From the NCBI GenBank assembly GCA_964017045.1, contig OZ024797.1, forward strand, positions 15,830,863 to 15,894,862: a stretch of DNA of 64,000 nucleotides, written 5' to 3'. Origin of the DNA: Omphiscola glabra (lineage: Eukaryota; Mollusca; Gastropoda; Lymnaeidae). The translations under genes and the position numbers were made by a program. Shown piece after piece: positions 31,301 through 58,725 of the stretch (positions are counted from its first letter, which is position 1; every line of letters begins with the position of its first letter). A model generated the notes under the pieces. It saw nothing but the letters and a program-made list of their open reading frames with translations. It ran no database searches and had not been told where the DNA came from.

Positions 31301-34300
31301 TTATGTCATTCTATGTGGTGTACCATTTATGTCATTGTACCATTTATGTCATTGTATGTGATGTGCCATTTATGTCATTGTACTTGATATACCATTTATG
31401 TCATTGTACTTGATGTATCATTTATGTCATTGTACCATTTATGTCATTGTATGTGATGTACCATTTATGTCATTGTATGTGATGTACCATTTATGTCATT
31501 GTATGTGATGTACCATTTATGTCATTGTATGTGATGTACCATTTATGTCATTGTATGTGGTGTACCATTTATGTCATTGTACCATTTATGTCATTGTATG
31601 TGATGTACCATTTATGTCATTGTACTTGATGTACCATTTATGTCATTGTACTTGATGTACCATTTATGTCATTGTACCATTTATGTCATTGTATGTGATG
31701 TACCATTTATGTCATTGTACTTGATGTACCATTTATGTCATTGTACTTGATGTACCATTTATGTCATTGTACTTGATGTACTATTTATGTCATTGTACTT
31801 GATGTATCATTTATGTCATTGTACGTGATGTACCATTTATGTCATTGTACTTGATGTACCATTTATGTCATTGTACCATTTATGTCATTGTATGTGATGT
31901 ACCATTTATGTCATTGTACTTGATGTACCATTTATGTCATTGTATGTGATGTATCATTTATGTCATTGTACTTGATGTACTATTTATGTCGTTGTACGTG
32001 ATGTACCATTTATGTCATTGTACGTGATGTACCATTTATGTCATTGTACTTGATGTACCATTTATGTCATTGTATGTGATGTACCATTTATGTCATTGTA
32101 CTTGATGTACCATTTATGTCATTGTACTTGATGTATCATTTATGTCATTGTACTTGATGTACCATTTATGTCATTGTATGTGATGTATCATTTATGTCAT
32201 TGTATGTGATGTATCATTTATGTCATTGTATGTGATGTACCAATTATGTCATTGTACTTGATGTACCATTTATGCCATTGTATGTGATGTATCATTTATG
32301 TCATTGTATGTGATGTATCATTTATGTCATTGTATGTGATGTATCATTTATGCCATTGTATGTGATGTACCATTTATGTCATTGTACTTGATGTATCATT
32401 TATGTCATTGTATGTGATGTATCATTTATGCCATTGTATGTGATGTACCATTTATGTCATTGTACTTGATGTACCATTTATGTCATTGTATGTGATGTAC
32501 CATTTATGTCATTGTACTTGATGTATCATTTATGTCATTGTATGTGATGTATCATTTATGCCATTGTATGTGATGTATCATTTATGTCATTGTACTTGAT
32601 GTACCATTTATGTCATTGTATGTGATGTACCATTTATGTCATTGTATGTGATGTACCATTTATGTCATTGTATGTGATGTACCATTTATGCCATTGTATG
32701 TGATGTATCATTTATGTCATTGTATGTGATGTATCATTTATGCCATTGTATGTGATGTATCATTTATGTCATTGTACTTGATGTACCATTTATGTCATTG
32801 TATGTGATGTACCATTTATGTCATTGTACGTGATGTACCATTTATGTCATTGTACGTGATGTACCATTTATGTCATTGTACTTGATGTACCATTTATGTC
32901 ATTGTACTTGATGTACCATTTATGTCATTGTACTTGATGTATCATTTATGTCATTGTACTTGATGTACCATTTATGTCATTGTATGTGATGTATCATTTA
33001 TGTCATTGTATGTGATGTATCATTTATGTCATTGTATGTGATGTACCAATTATGTCATTGTACTTGATGTACCATTTATGCCATTGTATGTGATGTATCA
33101 TTTATGTCATTGTATGTGATGTATCATTTATGTCATTGTATGTGATGTATCATTTATGCCATTGTATGTGATGTACCATTTATGTCATTGTACTTGATGT
33201 ATCATTTATGTCATTGTATGTGATGTATCATTTATGCCATTGTATGTGATGTACCATTTATGTCATTGTACTTGATGTACCATTTATGTCATTGTATGTG
33301 ATGTACCATTTATGTCATTGTACTTGATGTATCATTTATGTCATTGTATGTGATGTATCATTTATGCCATTGTATGTGATGTATCATTTATGTCATTGTA
33401 CTTGATGTACCATTTATGTCATTGTATGTGATGTACCATTTATGTCATTGTATGTGATGTACCATTTATGTCATTGTATGTGATGTACCATTTATGCCAT
33501 TGTATGTGATGTATCATTTATGTCATTGTATGTGATGTATCATTTATGCCATTGTATGTGATGTATCATTTATGTCATTGTACTTGATGTACCATTTATG
33601 TCATTGTATGTGATGTACCATTTATGTCATTGTACGTGATGTACCATTTATTTCATTGTACGTGATGTACCATTTATGTCATTGTACTTGATGTACCATT
33701 TATGTCATTGTACTTGATGTACCATTTATGGCATTGTACTTGATGTATCATTTATGTCATTGTACTTGATGTACCATTTTTGTCATTGTACTTGATGTAC
33801 CATTTATGTCATTGTACTTGATGTACCATTTATGTCATTGTATTTGATGTACCATTTATGTCATTGTATGTGATGTACCATTTATGTCATTGTATGTGAT
33901 GTATCATTTATGTCATTGTATGTGATGTATCATTTATGCCATTGTATGTGATGTACCATTTATGTCATTGTACTTGATGTACCATTTATGTCATTGTATG
34001 TGATGTACCATTTATGTCATTGTACGTGATGTACCATTTATGTCATTGTACGTGATGTACCATTTATGTCATTGTACTTGATGTACCATTTATGTCATTG
34101 TATGTTATGTACCATTTATGTCATTGTACTTGATGTACCATTTATGTCATTGTACTTGATGTACCATTTATGTCATTGTACTTGATGTACCATTTATGTC
34201 ATTGTACTTGATGTACCATTTATGTCATTGTACTTGATGTATCATTTATGTCATTGTACTTGATGTACCATTTATGTCATTGTATGTGATGTACCATTTA

Positions 34301-36628
34301 TGTCATTGTATGTGATGTACCATTTATGTCATTGTATGTGATGTATCATTTATGTCATTGTACTTGATGTACTATTTATGTCGTTGTACTTGATGTACCA
34401 TTTATGTCATTGTATGTGATGTACCATTTATGTCATTGTACTTGATGTACCATTTATGTCATTGTACTTGATGTACCATTTATGTCATTGTATGTGATGT
34501 ACCATTTATGTCATTGTATGTGATGTATCATTTATGTCATTGTATGTGATGTACCATTTATGTCGTTGTATGTGATGTATCATTTATGTCATTGTATGTG
34601 ATGTATCATTTATGTCATTGTATGTGATGTACCATTTATGCCATTGTATGTGATGTATCATTTATGCCATTGTATGTGATGTACCATTTATGTCATTGTA
34701 TGTGATGTACCATTTATGTCATTGTACTTGATGTACCATTTATGTCATTGTACTTGATGTACCATTTATGTCATTGTACCATTTATGTCATTGTATGTGA
34801 TGTATCATTTATGTCATTGTATGTGATGTATCATTTATGCCATTGTATGTGATGTATCATTTATGTCATTGTACGTGATGTACCATTTATGTCATTGTAT
34901 GTGATGTACCATTTATGTCATTGTATGTGATGTATCATTTATGTCATTGTATGTGATGTACCATTTATGTCATTGTATGTGATGTATCATTTATGTCATT
35001 GTATGTGATGTAACATTTATGTCATTGTACGTGATGTACCATTTATGTCATTGTATGTGATGTATCATTTATGCCATTGTATGTGATGTATCATTTATGT
35101 CATTGTACTTGATGTACCATTTATGTCATTGTATGTGATGTACCATTTATGCCATTGTACGTGATGTATCATTTATGTCATTGTATGTGATGTACCATTT
35201 ATGCCATTGTACGTGATGTACCATTTATGCCATTGTACTTGATGTACCATTTATGCCATTGTATGTGATGTATCATTTATGTCATTGTATGTGATGTATC
35301 ATTTATGTCATTGTATGGGATGTACCATTTATGCCATTGTACGTGATGTACCATTTATGCCATTGTACTTGATGTACCATTTATGCCATTGTATGTGATG
35401 TATCATTTATGTCATTGTATGTGATGTATCATTTATGTCATTGTATGTGATGTATCATTTATGTCATTGTATGTGATGTATCATTTATGTCATTGTATGT
35501 GATGTATCATTTATGCCATTGTATGTGATGTATCATTTATGTCATTGTACTTGATGTACCATTTATGTCATTGTATGTGATGTACCATTTATGTCATTGT
35601 ACGTGATGTACCATTTATGTCATTGTATGTGATGTACCATTTATGTCATTGTATGTGATGTATCATTTATGTCATTGTATGTGATGTAACATTTATGTCA
35701 TTGTACGTGATGTACCATTTATGTCATTGTATGTGATGTATCATTTATGCCATTGTATGTGATGTATCATTTATGTCATTGTACTTGATGTACCATTTAT
35801 GTCATTGTACTTGATGTACCATTTATGTCATTGTACTTGATGTATCATTTATGTCATTGTATGTGATGTACCATTTATGTCATTGTATGTGATGTATCAT
35901 TTATGTCATTGTATGTGATGTACCATTTATGCCATTGTATGTGATGTACCATTTATGTCATTGTACTGATGTACCATTTATGTCATTGTATGTGATGTAC
36001 CATTTATGTCATTGTACTTGATGTACCATTTATGTCACTGTATGTGATGTACCATTTATGTCATTGTGTGTGATGTACCATTTATGTCACTGTATGTGAT
36101 GTACCATTTATGTCATTCTACTTGATGTACCATTTATGTCATTGTATGTGATGTACCATTTATGTCATTGTACTGATGTACCATTTATGTCACTGTATGT
36201 GATGTACCATTTATGTCATTGTACTTGATGTACCATTTATGTCACTGTATGTGATGTACCATTTATGTCACTGTATGTGATGTACCATTTATGTCATTGT
36301 ACTTGATGTACCATTTATGTCATTGTACTTGATGTACCATTTATGTCATTGTATGTGATGTACCATTTATGTCATTGTACTTGATGTACCATTTATGTCA
36401 TTGTATGTGATGTACCATTTATGTCACTGTATGTGATGTACCATTTATGTCACTGTATGTGATGTACCATTTATGTCATTGTACTTGATGTACCATTTAT
36501 GTCATTGTATGTGATGTACCATTTATGTCATTGTATGTGATGTACCATTTATGTCGTTGTATGTGATGTACCATTTATGTCATTGTACGTGGTGTACCAT
36601 TTATGTCATTATACGTGGTGTACCATAA
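28316..36628. repeat. Large 26-bp satellite-like array, about 8.3 kb and roughly 320 units
   Basis: The unit is CATTGTACTTGATGTACCAT followed by TTATGT. Named variants are TATGTGATG, ACGTGATG, GATGTATC, GCCATTG, and a 16-bp monomer lacking the GATGTAC part. The left edge (28316-28580) is built of a related unit with GGTGCATC instead of GATGTACC, and the right edge returns to GGTGTACC. Blocks of units are duplicated: the rare CCAATTATGT marker near 32241 recurs near 33047, an offset of about 806 bp or 31 units, with the same order of neighbouring variants. A GTCTTTGTAC marker near 29595 recurs near 30267. Short open frames through the array (MSLYLMYHLCH type) are artefacts. Confidence 0.97.
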
Positions 36629-37804
36629 ATGGGTAAACTTCAAGGGAAAACACGTTTCATATTTTCTTCATTTTCCTTTCAAAAGTACGTTTTATATTTA
36701 CTGCATAACGAAATACGTCACAAATCCACACAAAACACACAGCAACGAATACACAATTAATCTCCACACCAAAACATGCACCCAGTGACCAAATCATTTT
36801 TCATTCATCTTCCCAATGAAAAAAAGATTTTTGGAGGTGGGGCTGAAAATTTGATCGAATATTTTGTCATCGGCAACGATTCTATGTGCTAAGTTTCAGT
36901 TCGATAGGATGACGGGACGTAAGTCAATTGGCCGTTCGAAGATGTTGCCTAAAACACACTAACAAAATCGAACTTAATACCTTATAGTATAAAGGATTTT
37001 AAACCTAACATACCGGTACACATATAGTGGCGTAGCGAGACATTATGACGACCTGTTGGACTTTAGTTTGACCCCCTTCCTCCTAAGATATATAGTGCTT
37101 TTTGGCAAGCGAAACCTGGAAATAACGAACCTTCAGATAGCACTATCCCTGTCATATGCGTAATACATTTATAACGCTAGATGAGCTTGCAAATAGCACA
37201 ACCTTTTCTTCGGTCCCTTGAGCTCTGTCCAGTTTTCACTGTTTTATAGAAAAGTGTCGGTAAGTCATTTTGATCGGGGAAATGAGGGGGCAGAAAGATA
37301 TCAAGGGCGCCAAAGGCTCCCGAGCCGAACCAAAGTGAGGACATGGGTCTGGGGATGCGAATACCTAAATTGAGTTTTGTATCAATCTATAATAATTGAT
37401 TGACAGATCAACTTAGAAATGCTTTGACCCTTGACCTGATCGTTTCTATGCAAATCTTTTAGTTTTAATTTTCACTAAATTGTAGTGTTGTTTTAAAATA
37501 TTTATTTCAACTATTCAATTTGTTTAAGCTTCTTCATCAGTATATGAATCTTTTAAAAAGTTGCAAAAATGATTTATTATAATTATACACTGCTGTCCGA
37601 CTTCGAAGAGTGATTTGTTGCATTGAGTTTTATTGTAGGATCAGGTCAAATGGCTATTTAGCTAAAGCAGTGGTTTGTCAATTCTGTCTTCTTATGTTAA
37701 AATATTTTATAAGTTGCAAACATTGAAGCGAAATTCAATTTCGTCTTCTTTATTATTGTAATCGTACTAAATGTTCAATATATTAGTCCACGGGGCTCAT
37801 GGAA
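36629..37804. other. Spacer with one orphan hAT-like terminus
   Basis: No gene seen. AGTGGCGTAGCGAG at 37027-37040 resembles the end of the CAGTGGCG MITE family, but no partner end follows, so it is a fragment at most. Confidence 0.4.
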
Positions 37805-38033
37805 CCCAGACCTGAGGTACTACAATCACTCACATATATGGACAATGCTATGCATCCCTATATTGATTATACTATACCCAGACCTGAAGTACTATAATAA
37901 CTCACATATAATATCATATATGGACAATGCTATGCGTCCCTATATTGATTATACTATACCCAGACCTGAAGTACTACAATAACTCACATATATGGTCAAT
38001 GCTATGCGTCCCTATATTGATTATACCCAGAGC
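37805..38033. repeat. Tandem triplicate, about 73-90-bp unit
   Basis: Three copies of a unit with ACCCAGACCTGAAGTACTA and GACAATGCTATGCGTCCCTA; the second carries a short ATAATATCAT insertion. Confidence 0.85.
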
Positions 38034-38284
38034 TTCAATCGCCTTAATTCAACCATGCATAGTTTCAAACACATGATAATGTTCAAAGTCATAATAGTAG
38101 TGAAGCCATGTTTTATCACGACGGGCAGCATAAAATAAACTCTTAAAATATAATAAATTTAAATATTAAAGGGATTTACATGTATTGAACTAATAAATAA
38201 ACTATAATTACGAATATATGCATAAAATCACTATGGCTGCATTTAAAGATATTATCTAAAGGTTATCTTTATTTTTCTAAACTA

Positions 38285-38397
38285 TAACTCCATTACCTCA
38301 GCTCCATTGCCTCAGCACCATTACCTCAGCTCCATTGCCTCAGCTCCATTACCTCAGCACCATTGCCTCAGCACCATTACCTCAGCTCCATTAATCC
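38285..38397. repeat. Tandem array, 14-bp unit, 8 copies
   Basis: The unit is CCTCAGCTCCATTA with A/C and A/G variation. Confidence 0.9.
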
Positions 38398-39152
38398 AAC
38401 ACATTTCACAATTGTAACAATAAGATGACAAACAAGCCCCATGTTTTTAAAGAGACCATTTATTACAACAGATCTTTATACACAAATGGACTTTTAAAAA
38501 CCATACAAGCTTTGGTCAAACATTTTTTCCTTCTTAAAACCATGCATGATTTCCTCAAAAATATTTTCCTCCAGTCTTATAATTTCATATGACAAGAATG
38601 TAAATGACACAGTCATCAAGAAACCATGTGAAGGCACACTCACACATACACCCATTTACACCAGAAGTGTTCATCTGATTGGTGAGGCATTTTGTACAAA
38701 TGTACATATACAGAAACTGCTGGGCAAACTCCAGGCAAATTTAAAAAACATTAAGAATTTTGGCAGTTTTCAATGACAGACAATAAATACTTTTAAACAA
38801 CTCTGTCCTCCAAATAGAGTGACCCCCCTTTAATTCCATGTTTTTATGACAAGAATTCACAAACTGACAAATTATTGGAATTGATATTTTAATAAAAAAA
38901 AATTAGAAATCTCACTAAATCAAATTTGAGCATCCTACAACTGTGATTATGTTAAAGAAATGTGAAATATACATTTAAACTAATTCTATTCTACACTGAA
39001 TGGAAGCTGGCCAATAAATTTCTGTTTGTTTATCAGGAAGAAACATGAGTTTCTTTTAGGTCAGCTGAGGTCTGTCAAAATCTCATGACTGGATATCAGG
39101 GATACTCTGAAAAAAGGCATTCTAACCATCTCCAAGACTTCATCTGATATCC

Positions 39153-39534
39153 AATGGACTACGATGAGTCACTTCCTTGTTTTGTCACGTGATACGTACC
39201 AGCCATTGGTAGGCTTTCTGCTACACATAACAACAGATAACAGCTGATCAGCCATTGCCATTATCATTAATTCTAAAGCAAAATGTTTGTCTCCATCAGC
39301 GCTTCCCCAGTGTCAATTAAAAATTTTACTTTTCAAAATATTCTTGAATACACGCGTTTCTTTAAATGACATTCATTAAATGTGGCAATAATTATAATTC
39401 AGTTATGATTAAAGGAAGAAAGTTGTTTAATGAAAAATTTGTGAGCGACTAGTGTGTTGCAGACAGCCTCCCGGAAGTCTTACTTGTTTTTACACGTATC
39501 ACGTGACAAAACAATCGACTCATCGTAGTCCATT
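39153..39534. mobile_element. Inverted-repeat element, 382 bp, in the presumed PPP4R3 3' UTR
   Basis: Left arm AATGGACTACGATGAGTC (39153-39170) then TTTTGTCACGTGATACGT. Right arm ACGTATCACGTGACAAAA then GACTCATCGTAGTCCATT (39517-39534). The two blocks pair over about 36 bp, separated by short unpaired spacers of 9 and 5 bases. No target duplication is evident. It could be a MITE or a foldback. Confidence 0.65.
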
Positions 39535-40632
39535 AAAAGATTTTCTTTTTTTTCTTTAAAAGCTTGCCAGCCATTTTGAATACCCAGAATCCTAAACTGG
39601 TATAACTAAGCAAGAGGGTGAAAACTATTGAATCTAACAGAGCATATTATAATGCCAATATTTTCACTTGTTTCAAATTTTGACATGTACAAAAAAAAAC
39701 AACTGAAAAATATGTTACATAAGTTTGCTGAATTTGCTGTTATAAAATGTGCTGTAAAATGAGTCACATTTCCTGCTGACAAGGCTATTTTTCTTATGCA
39801 AGATAGCCATTTGAAGGAATTTTTTTTTTTGGTTAAGTAGGTACTTTACATTTCCTTACAGTTTCCATCCCTGGGAAATATATCAATTACAATATTGTCA
39901 AACATTTTGTAGCAAAATATATGACTTTGCTACATACGGAGTGGTGGTGACAATTTGAGTTCAGTTAACTCCTGACAGGCACAAATTAACTGTCTTTTTG
40001 GACAAACATCAATTTTTTAATCAAGAGATATTCAATTGTCATTGCCGACTTTTAACATCCCTTTTTGTGTTGGGTGTGTGTGTGTGGGGGGAAGGGGGGG
40101 GGGGGGAAATATTTTGTTCAAAATAGAATTATTACTCATGACTCAGGCATTAACATTGACTTAAGTTACTTGAGTTTCTCCGCATTCAAACTGAGCATTA
40201 CATATATTTTGACGGTTAGATTAAAGCCCACAATTGTATATACCCCTATACATCTCTGACATGGTACAATTCTATTTCTAAGCAATTGGCAAGTCAATGG
40301 TATTTTCAAGACCTTAAAACTGTTACTGAACTCTGACAGCATTCATATGTACACAGTTATAGGTAACCCTGAATGAAATTTAGTTACAGGTTAGGGAAGG
40401 GAGACAGCACGGAAGAGGAGAGAACAAAAAATAGATCTGTTATTCTAATACTATTGATACACTTATTTATATCACATGTCAAATTCTACAAAGGTGGTTT
40501 ATCTTCCAGGTAGTGGATGTGTCAGCACTGGGGTAAGGAAGTAATAAATCATTCCTGTATGCACCTAATTAACAGTTCCAACACAATCATTAAATAAATA
40601 TTGAGTAAAACTCTTGTCTTGATTGTAGAACA

Positions 40633-40856
40633 TTTTAAACACACATTAGCACAGTTACCTGGGAAGCTTGCCAAATAAATGAGACACATTAGCACAGTTA
40701 CCTGGGAAGCTTGCCAAATAAATGAGACACATTAGCACAGTTACCTGGGAAGCTTGCCAAATAAATGAGACACATTAGCACAGTTACCTGGGGAAGCTTG
40801 CCAAATAAATGAGACACATTAGCACAGTTACCTGGGAAGCTTGCCAAATAAATCAG
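40633..40856. repeat. Tandem array, 43-bp unit, 5 copies
   Basis: The unit is ACACATTAGCACAGTTACCT followed by GGGAAGCTTGCCAAATAAAT and GAG. Copies are nearly identical. Each unit holds an AATAAAT, but on the strand opposite to the presumed transcript. Confidence 0.92.
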
Positions 40857-43399
40857 AATCCAGCAGTTTTTGTTTTTGTTACAGATTTAAAAAGATAAAA
40901 AACAAAAAGAGGTAACAAATGTTCCATTGAGCCCTACAAATATAAGGCTCATGTTTTGTCATATTGCTGATGATGGTGGCTCAAGATTTTGGAAGTAATT
41001 TATTTCTATGTTCATAAACTTTCAAAAGAAGAAAATGAAAGGTTGATCAGAAGAAAATAAAATCTTTGTGGTGGACGAGTCAAAGAAAAACACTAAAAAA
41101 TGTACACTGACCCTAATTGTCCCATGATTTCAGCGGCTTCATTTAGTTCAAATTATTCTTGGCTGCTTACAAACCATCCAGTGATAATATAAAAAGACAG
41201 CAACGATTTATTTTGCTTGTAAAAATTAATTTTCAAACGTAACATGTTTCTCCACACAGACAATATTGTTTGCACATTATAAGACAAAAACAGTATTCTT
41301 TGGGAGAAAAATATAACAACCTCCCAATTTTGAGATATAAGAAACAATGTTTTAAAAATTATTGGACAAGAATGAGGTTTAATCTCACTAGACATGATGA
41401 ATTAATCAGTTTATATTAAAATACACAGAATTTAATGGAAATGAAACCTTAAAACTGGTTTTCTCAAAACATGATTTTTTAAATTCTTATTTTTGCTCAC
41501 AAGAGATCGAGGAGCAAAGACCAGAAATCAAGACAAAGTCTTGTGTTTATTCAATTACGTGAAATTTAATTTGCTTTATTTACAGCTAACAATACTTTCA
41601 GCAGAATTTGATGGTGAGGAAAGAGACTAACATGTACCTCTAAGTAGTATTGTAAAGAAGTAGTATGAAACAATCTCCTGATGCTGCCAAAAACACACAA
41701 AATATAATCAATTTTTTTTTAAACTCTAAATAACTTTTCACATTACAAAATCAAGTATGCAACCTCCAATATTTCTTTAACAAAAATAAAAAGTTGATAA
41801 AAGTTTTCAAAATGAGTTTTCAGATACATTTAATTCATCTTTAACAAATAGTTTATTTGTACATCTATCACCATATACAAAACTCCAAATGCTTTAGCCC
41901 CATTTCAATACGATGGCCATCAAGCCTACTTTCAATTTTTGTAAAGGAGTCAATTCTAGAATTTATGTTAAACATTGGAGTAAAGAGAGATATATATATA
42001 TATATATACGACTGACCGGAAATCTTGTGTTCTTTTCAAATAACTGCCATTGACAATGTGCTATTTAAAAAAAACAAAAACCTTTAACAGTAACTACAAA
42101 TTTTTTAACTACTATGTTACAAATATTCAGGTTCAGTGGCACTGTTGAATAGTTACAAATGTTCTAAGCAAAATTTATTTTAAAAAGAGTAACACTCAAG
42201 ATAACTTTACATGTTTCTACATTAAACCAAAATATAATTTCAAACTTAGCATTTCGGTTTCTTCATTTGAATTTTCTTGGCAGCCTCTACTCGAAAAGGC
42301 AAAATGTAAAAATAAAATATAGAGCACAATGCAGATACTATTGCATTCATCCGGGACATCTTAGCATGAACCATTTGCTCCAAGTCAGAAATTTTTATAT
42401 ACCAGAGACTGTTTTGTTTGTAGTTTTGTTAAAAATATTTATTGAATAAAAAATCATAAAATATTAAAAGTAGTGCAGAGATTTTGATAGAGGATTATAC
42501 AAGAATTTCCATTTGCAAAACTCCGCCTCACCTGAGAGCAGCATTCCTCTATTTGTTAAGCAATAAATAGCCCATAGTGGTCTAAGCAGATATTTGGAGA
42601 ATTGCTATGATCAATAATGTAAACCTTTTCTATTACATGACCAACAAAACTGAGATCACTGGATGTACTTAAATTTACAAAAGAAACAATAATTTCTGGT
42701 CTTTAAGAGATGATGGGAATAACATAAACAGAAGGAAAAAAAATGAAGTTATTTTTAAACTTTAAAGAACAGAGCACAGCACTATTTATTCAAATTTTGT
42801 ACCACCAATAAAGAGAAAGATGAGACAACACACCCTTAAGCAATAACCAACACATATTATGAATAAATTTATCCCTGAATTTAATAGACATGGAGAAAAG
42901 ACTTCTTTTGATGTTATTGATAAATCAACTCTGTACAGACCTCAAATGTTTTCTTAAAAATGTAATTATTCTTTGAAAAATTTGGTGCTTATTTCTGTGA
43001 CCTGGTTCACTCAAGAAAACAATTATTGGAATTCTGGATTTACAAAAAAAATGTATTGTGTTAGATATCATTAATAAACTTGGTTGGTTATAACTATGTT
43101 AACAGACAAACAACAAGTTGGGTGTTGATGTGTTACATTAATGAAATAAAATAAAAAAAGGCAGTAATGAGAATGTAGGACTTTACAATCACCAACAAAG
43201 AAATATAAACTCAAGCCAAGATCTCGATGGATGGGAACTTAAGATGGTTTGTAAAAATGGACTGGAACAAAATGGAACACGCTGATTTTCTATAATGTCA
43301 CTTTCCATCAGGTGGATGTCATAGAAACAGACACCACTAAGTATTTTAGAAAGTTTGTGTGAGAAACTGACGATGAGGAGGACTTAAGTTTTGTTAATG

Positions 43400-56791
<13,392 letters not shown>

Positions 56792-57170
56792 TTTAAATAT
56801 AATATTGTCTCCTTTTAAACGTTATAAACAATCAAAAAACTAAAATTTCTGAAGTTCGGTAGAGGCGACTACGTGACGATAACAAGTTCACTTCCAGAAC
56901 CAAAACACCGTTCTTTGACAGGTGCACTAATGCATGGACCCCGAAATTGCTTCATTCCGCTAGACCCGACCAACAGGATACAATATTCCCATATGTTCAA
57001 CATTCCCTAACACTATTTATATGAGAGTAAGACATTTCGACGATGTTAAAGACATAAAACAATTGTAATCGGCTAAAATTATATCATTGTCAACACTGGT
57101 AGCGACTGAGAAACGCCGCCATATTGAATGATTGATAATCGAAATGTGGGGTCGCCTCTAGTAGTTTCAC
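56792..57170 (-). promoter_or_regulatory. PPP4R3: Probable PPP4R3 promoter and 5' leader
   Basis: It lies directly upstream of the ATG at 56791-56789 and is locally richer in CpG than the flanks (CGACTACGTGACGAT, CGCCGCC). GCCGCCATATTG at 57115-57126 is a YY1-type motif, often found near start sites of housekeeping genes. The start site itself is not determined. Confidence 0.4.
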
Positions 57171-57342
57171 GGATCCCCATTTAAAAATAGGACAAAATAA
57201 GTATGCTTTTTTGCCGAAACAAATAAAATTTAAAACATGGAATTTGCATTGTAATTGAATGGGTAAACAAGTAATATGGAGAAGGAAAAAAAAAAGAGGG
57301 GCGGTGGATCTGGAACTTAAACGTTTTAAGCTTTAAGGGACG

Positions 57343-57521
57343 CAGTGGCGCAGTGAGGGGGGCATCATGCCCCGGGCGCTACTCACAAAGGGGTGCCAAA
57401 TGGTATATTCTACTATAATATTGTATGGTTTTCCAATAGAGGGGGGCGCTAAAAAGGTATTGGGGGGGGGCGCTAAAAAGGTATTTTGCCCCGGGCGCGA
57501 GTTAAGCTCGCTACGCCACTG
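57343..57521 (-). mobile_element. hAT-type MITE, CAGTGGCG family, copy 3 (179 bp)
   Basis: Ends CAGTGGCGCAGTGAGG and GCTCGCTACGCCACTG. Perfect duplication AAGGGACG at 57335-57342 and 57522-57529. It has the same orientation as copy 1. An internal duplication of GGGGCGCTAAAAAGGTAT distinguishes this copy. Confidence 0.94.
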
Positions 57522-57529
57522 AAGGGACG

Positions 57530-58650
57530 TGCGCTTATATATTTCAAAATAGGCCCATACACATGTAAATTTGACGCCTGATAGGTCATCTTTTTTTTTA
57601 AAAAAAATTATTATAAAAAAGATCATATGTTAAGTAAGCTAGTTTAACAAAGAAAATGGAAAAAAATATAATTATGTTGTAACAACACAAATAACGTATT
57701 TTTATAAACAAAGCCATGTCAACGAATACCTAAATTTCCATTAAGGTATCTTCTGTTGCTCTCTTATAAAATGTAGGATGATGAAAAGCTAAAGCCAGGT
57801 AATCTAAAAAAAAAAAGGACACCTTCCCCTATCTCCTTCCCCCACTTTCATCAGTGAGCCATCTGCGCCCTAGATTTCCATCCCCCTCCGATCAAAGTGA
57901 CAGTCCCAGCACACTGTAATTTAAAAAGCACATGGTGTGAGTGTGTTGGGTGGGAGGGGTGCACAATGTCTAATATTGCTAATGTGTTACATACCGTTAA
58001 ATGGTTTTACAAATTTAATTTGTTTTAAGATTTAGCTCTTTAGATTAACAATATGTAACAAAGCACTGAAGACCAGTATCCATAGAAAAACGATACAAAG
58101 CTGGTAATATTAACAATTATCAATTTAAATATACTATTTAACTTGATATAAAGAACTTGAAATAAAATTTATAAAAACAAAAAATACAGAAATAAAAACT
58201 TCTAGAGCTTAACCGGGTGCAAATGTTTTGTTTTTTACACCAGGTCCGGGTATTTTGAGAAAATACCCGATGGGTCAAAGTGTTAGAAACAAAAAAAGAG
58301 TTAAATTATCATTTTCTATAACATATATCGATCTTTAAACGCTAGTCCTACAGACAATCCTCAGACAGTCCTACAGACCATTTGATTAATACAATAGTTG
58401 CTTCCCGCTAAATAAACAAAATTGAACAATTTTTACCGGAGTTCATACGTCACGGTTGTAATGTCCAGTGATCATCAAACAAAAGTTTGTTGTTGATATT
58501 GCCGCCTGGTAGATACTAGAGAGCTTACCTGTGACATTTGGGCATGCCGGGGCGAATGCAATTTAATGTATTAACTCCATCAAAGTTAAGGAAGAAATTA
58601 TGATCCACTTACTTCACAGAGTACAGACGTGGGTTTATCCTTGCGTCTTC
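57530..58650. other. AT-rich spacer, no gene seen
   Basis: No exon, element end or tandem array supported. Confidence 0.35.
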
Positions 58651-58725
58651 AATATACCTCAGATAGTCACTTGGCAATATACCTCACATAGTCACTTGGC
58701 AATATACTTCAAATAGTCAGTTGAG
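58651..58725. repeat. Short tandem array, 27-bp unit, 3 copies
   Basis: The unit is CAATATACCTCACATAGTCA followed by CTTGG, with small differences between copies. Confidence 0.75.

Larger units (their letters stand above)
38440..43399 (-). other. PPP4R3: Probable long 3' UTR of PPP4R3
   Basis: It follows the stop codon of PPP4R3 on the minus strand with no splice sites needed. It is AT-rich and has no open frame with family features. An AATAAA on the minus strand (38464-38459) would place a poly(A) site near 38440. That position and the whole extent are inference; earlier signals exist and a shorter UTR is possible. It includes a 382-bp inverted-repeat element, a 5-copy 43-bp tandem array and a (TA)n tract at 41987-42008. 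Confidence 0.4.

Noticed and set aside
28316..36628. CRISPR array
   Set aside because: Repeats are directly adjacent with no unique spacers and the genome is eukaryotic; it is a tandem satellite.
57333..57626. 97-codon minus-strand frame and the similar frame at 63437-63688
   Set aside because: Both run through copies of the CAGTGGCG MITE; the shared SELNSRPG segment is MITE sequence, not a conserved gene.
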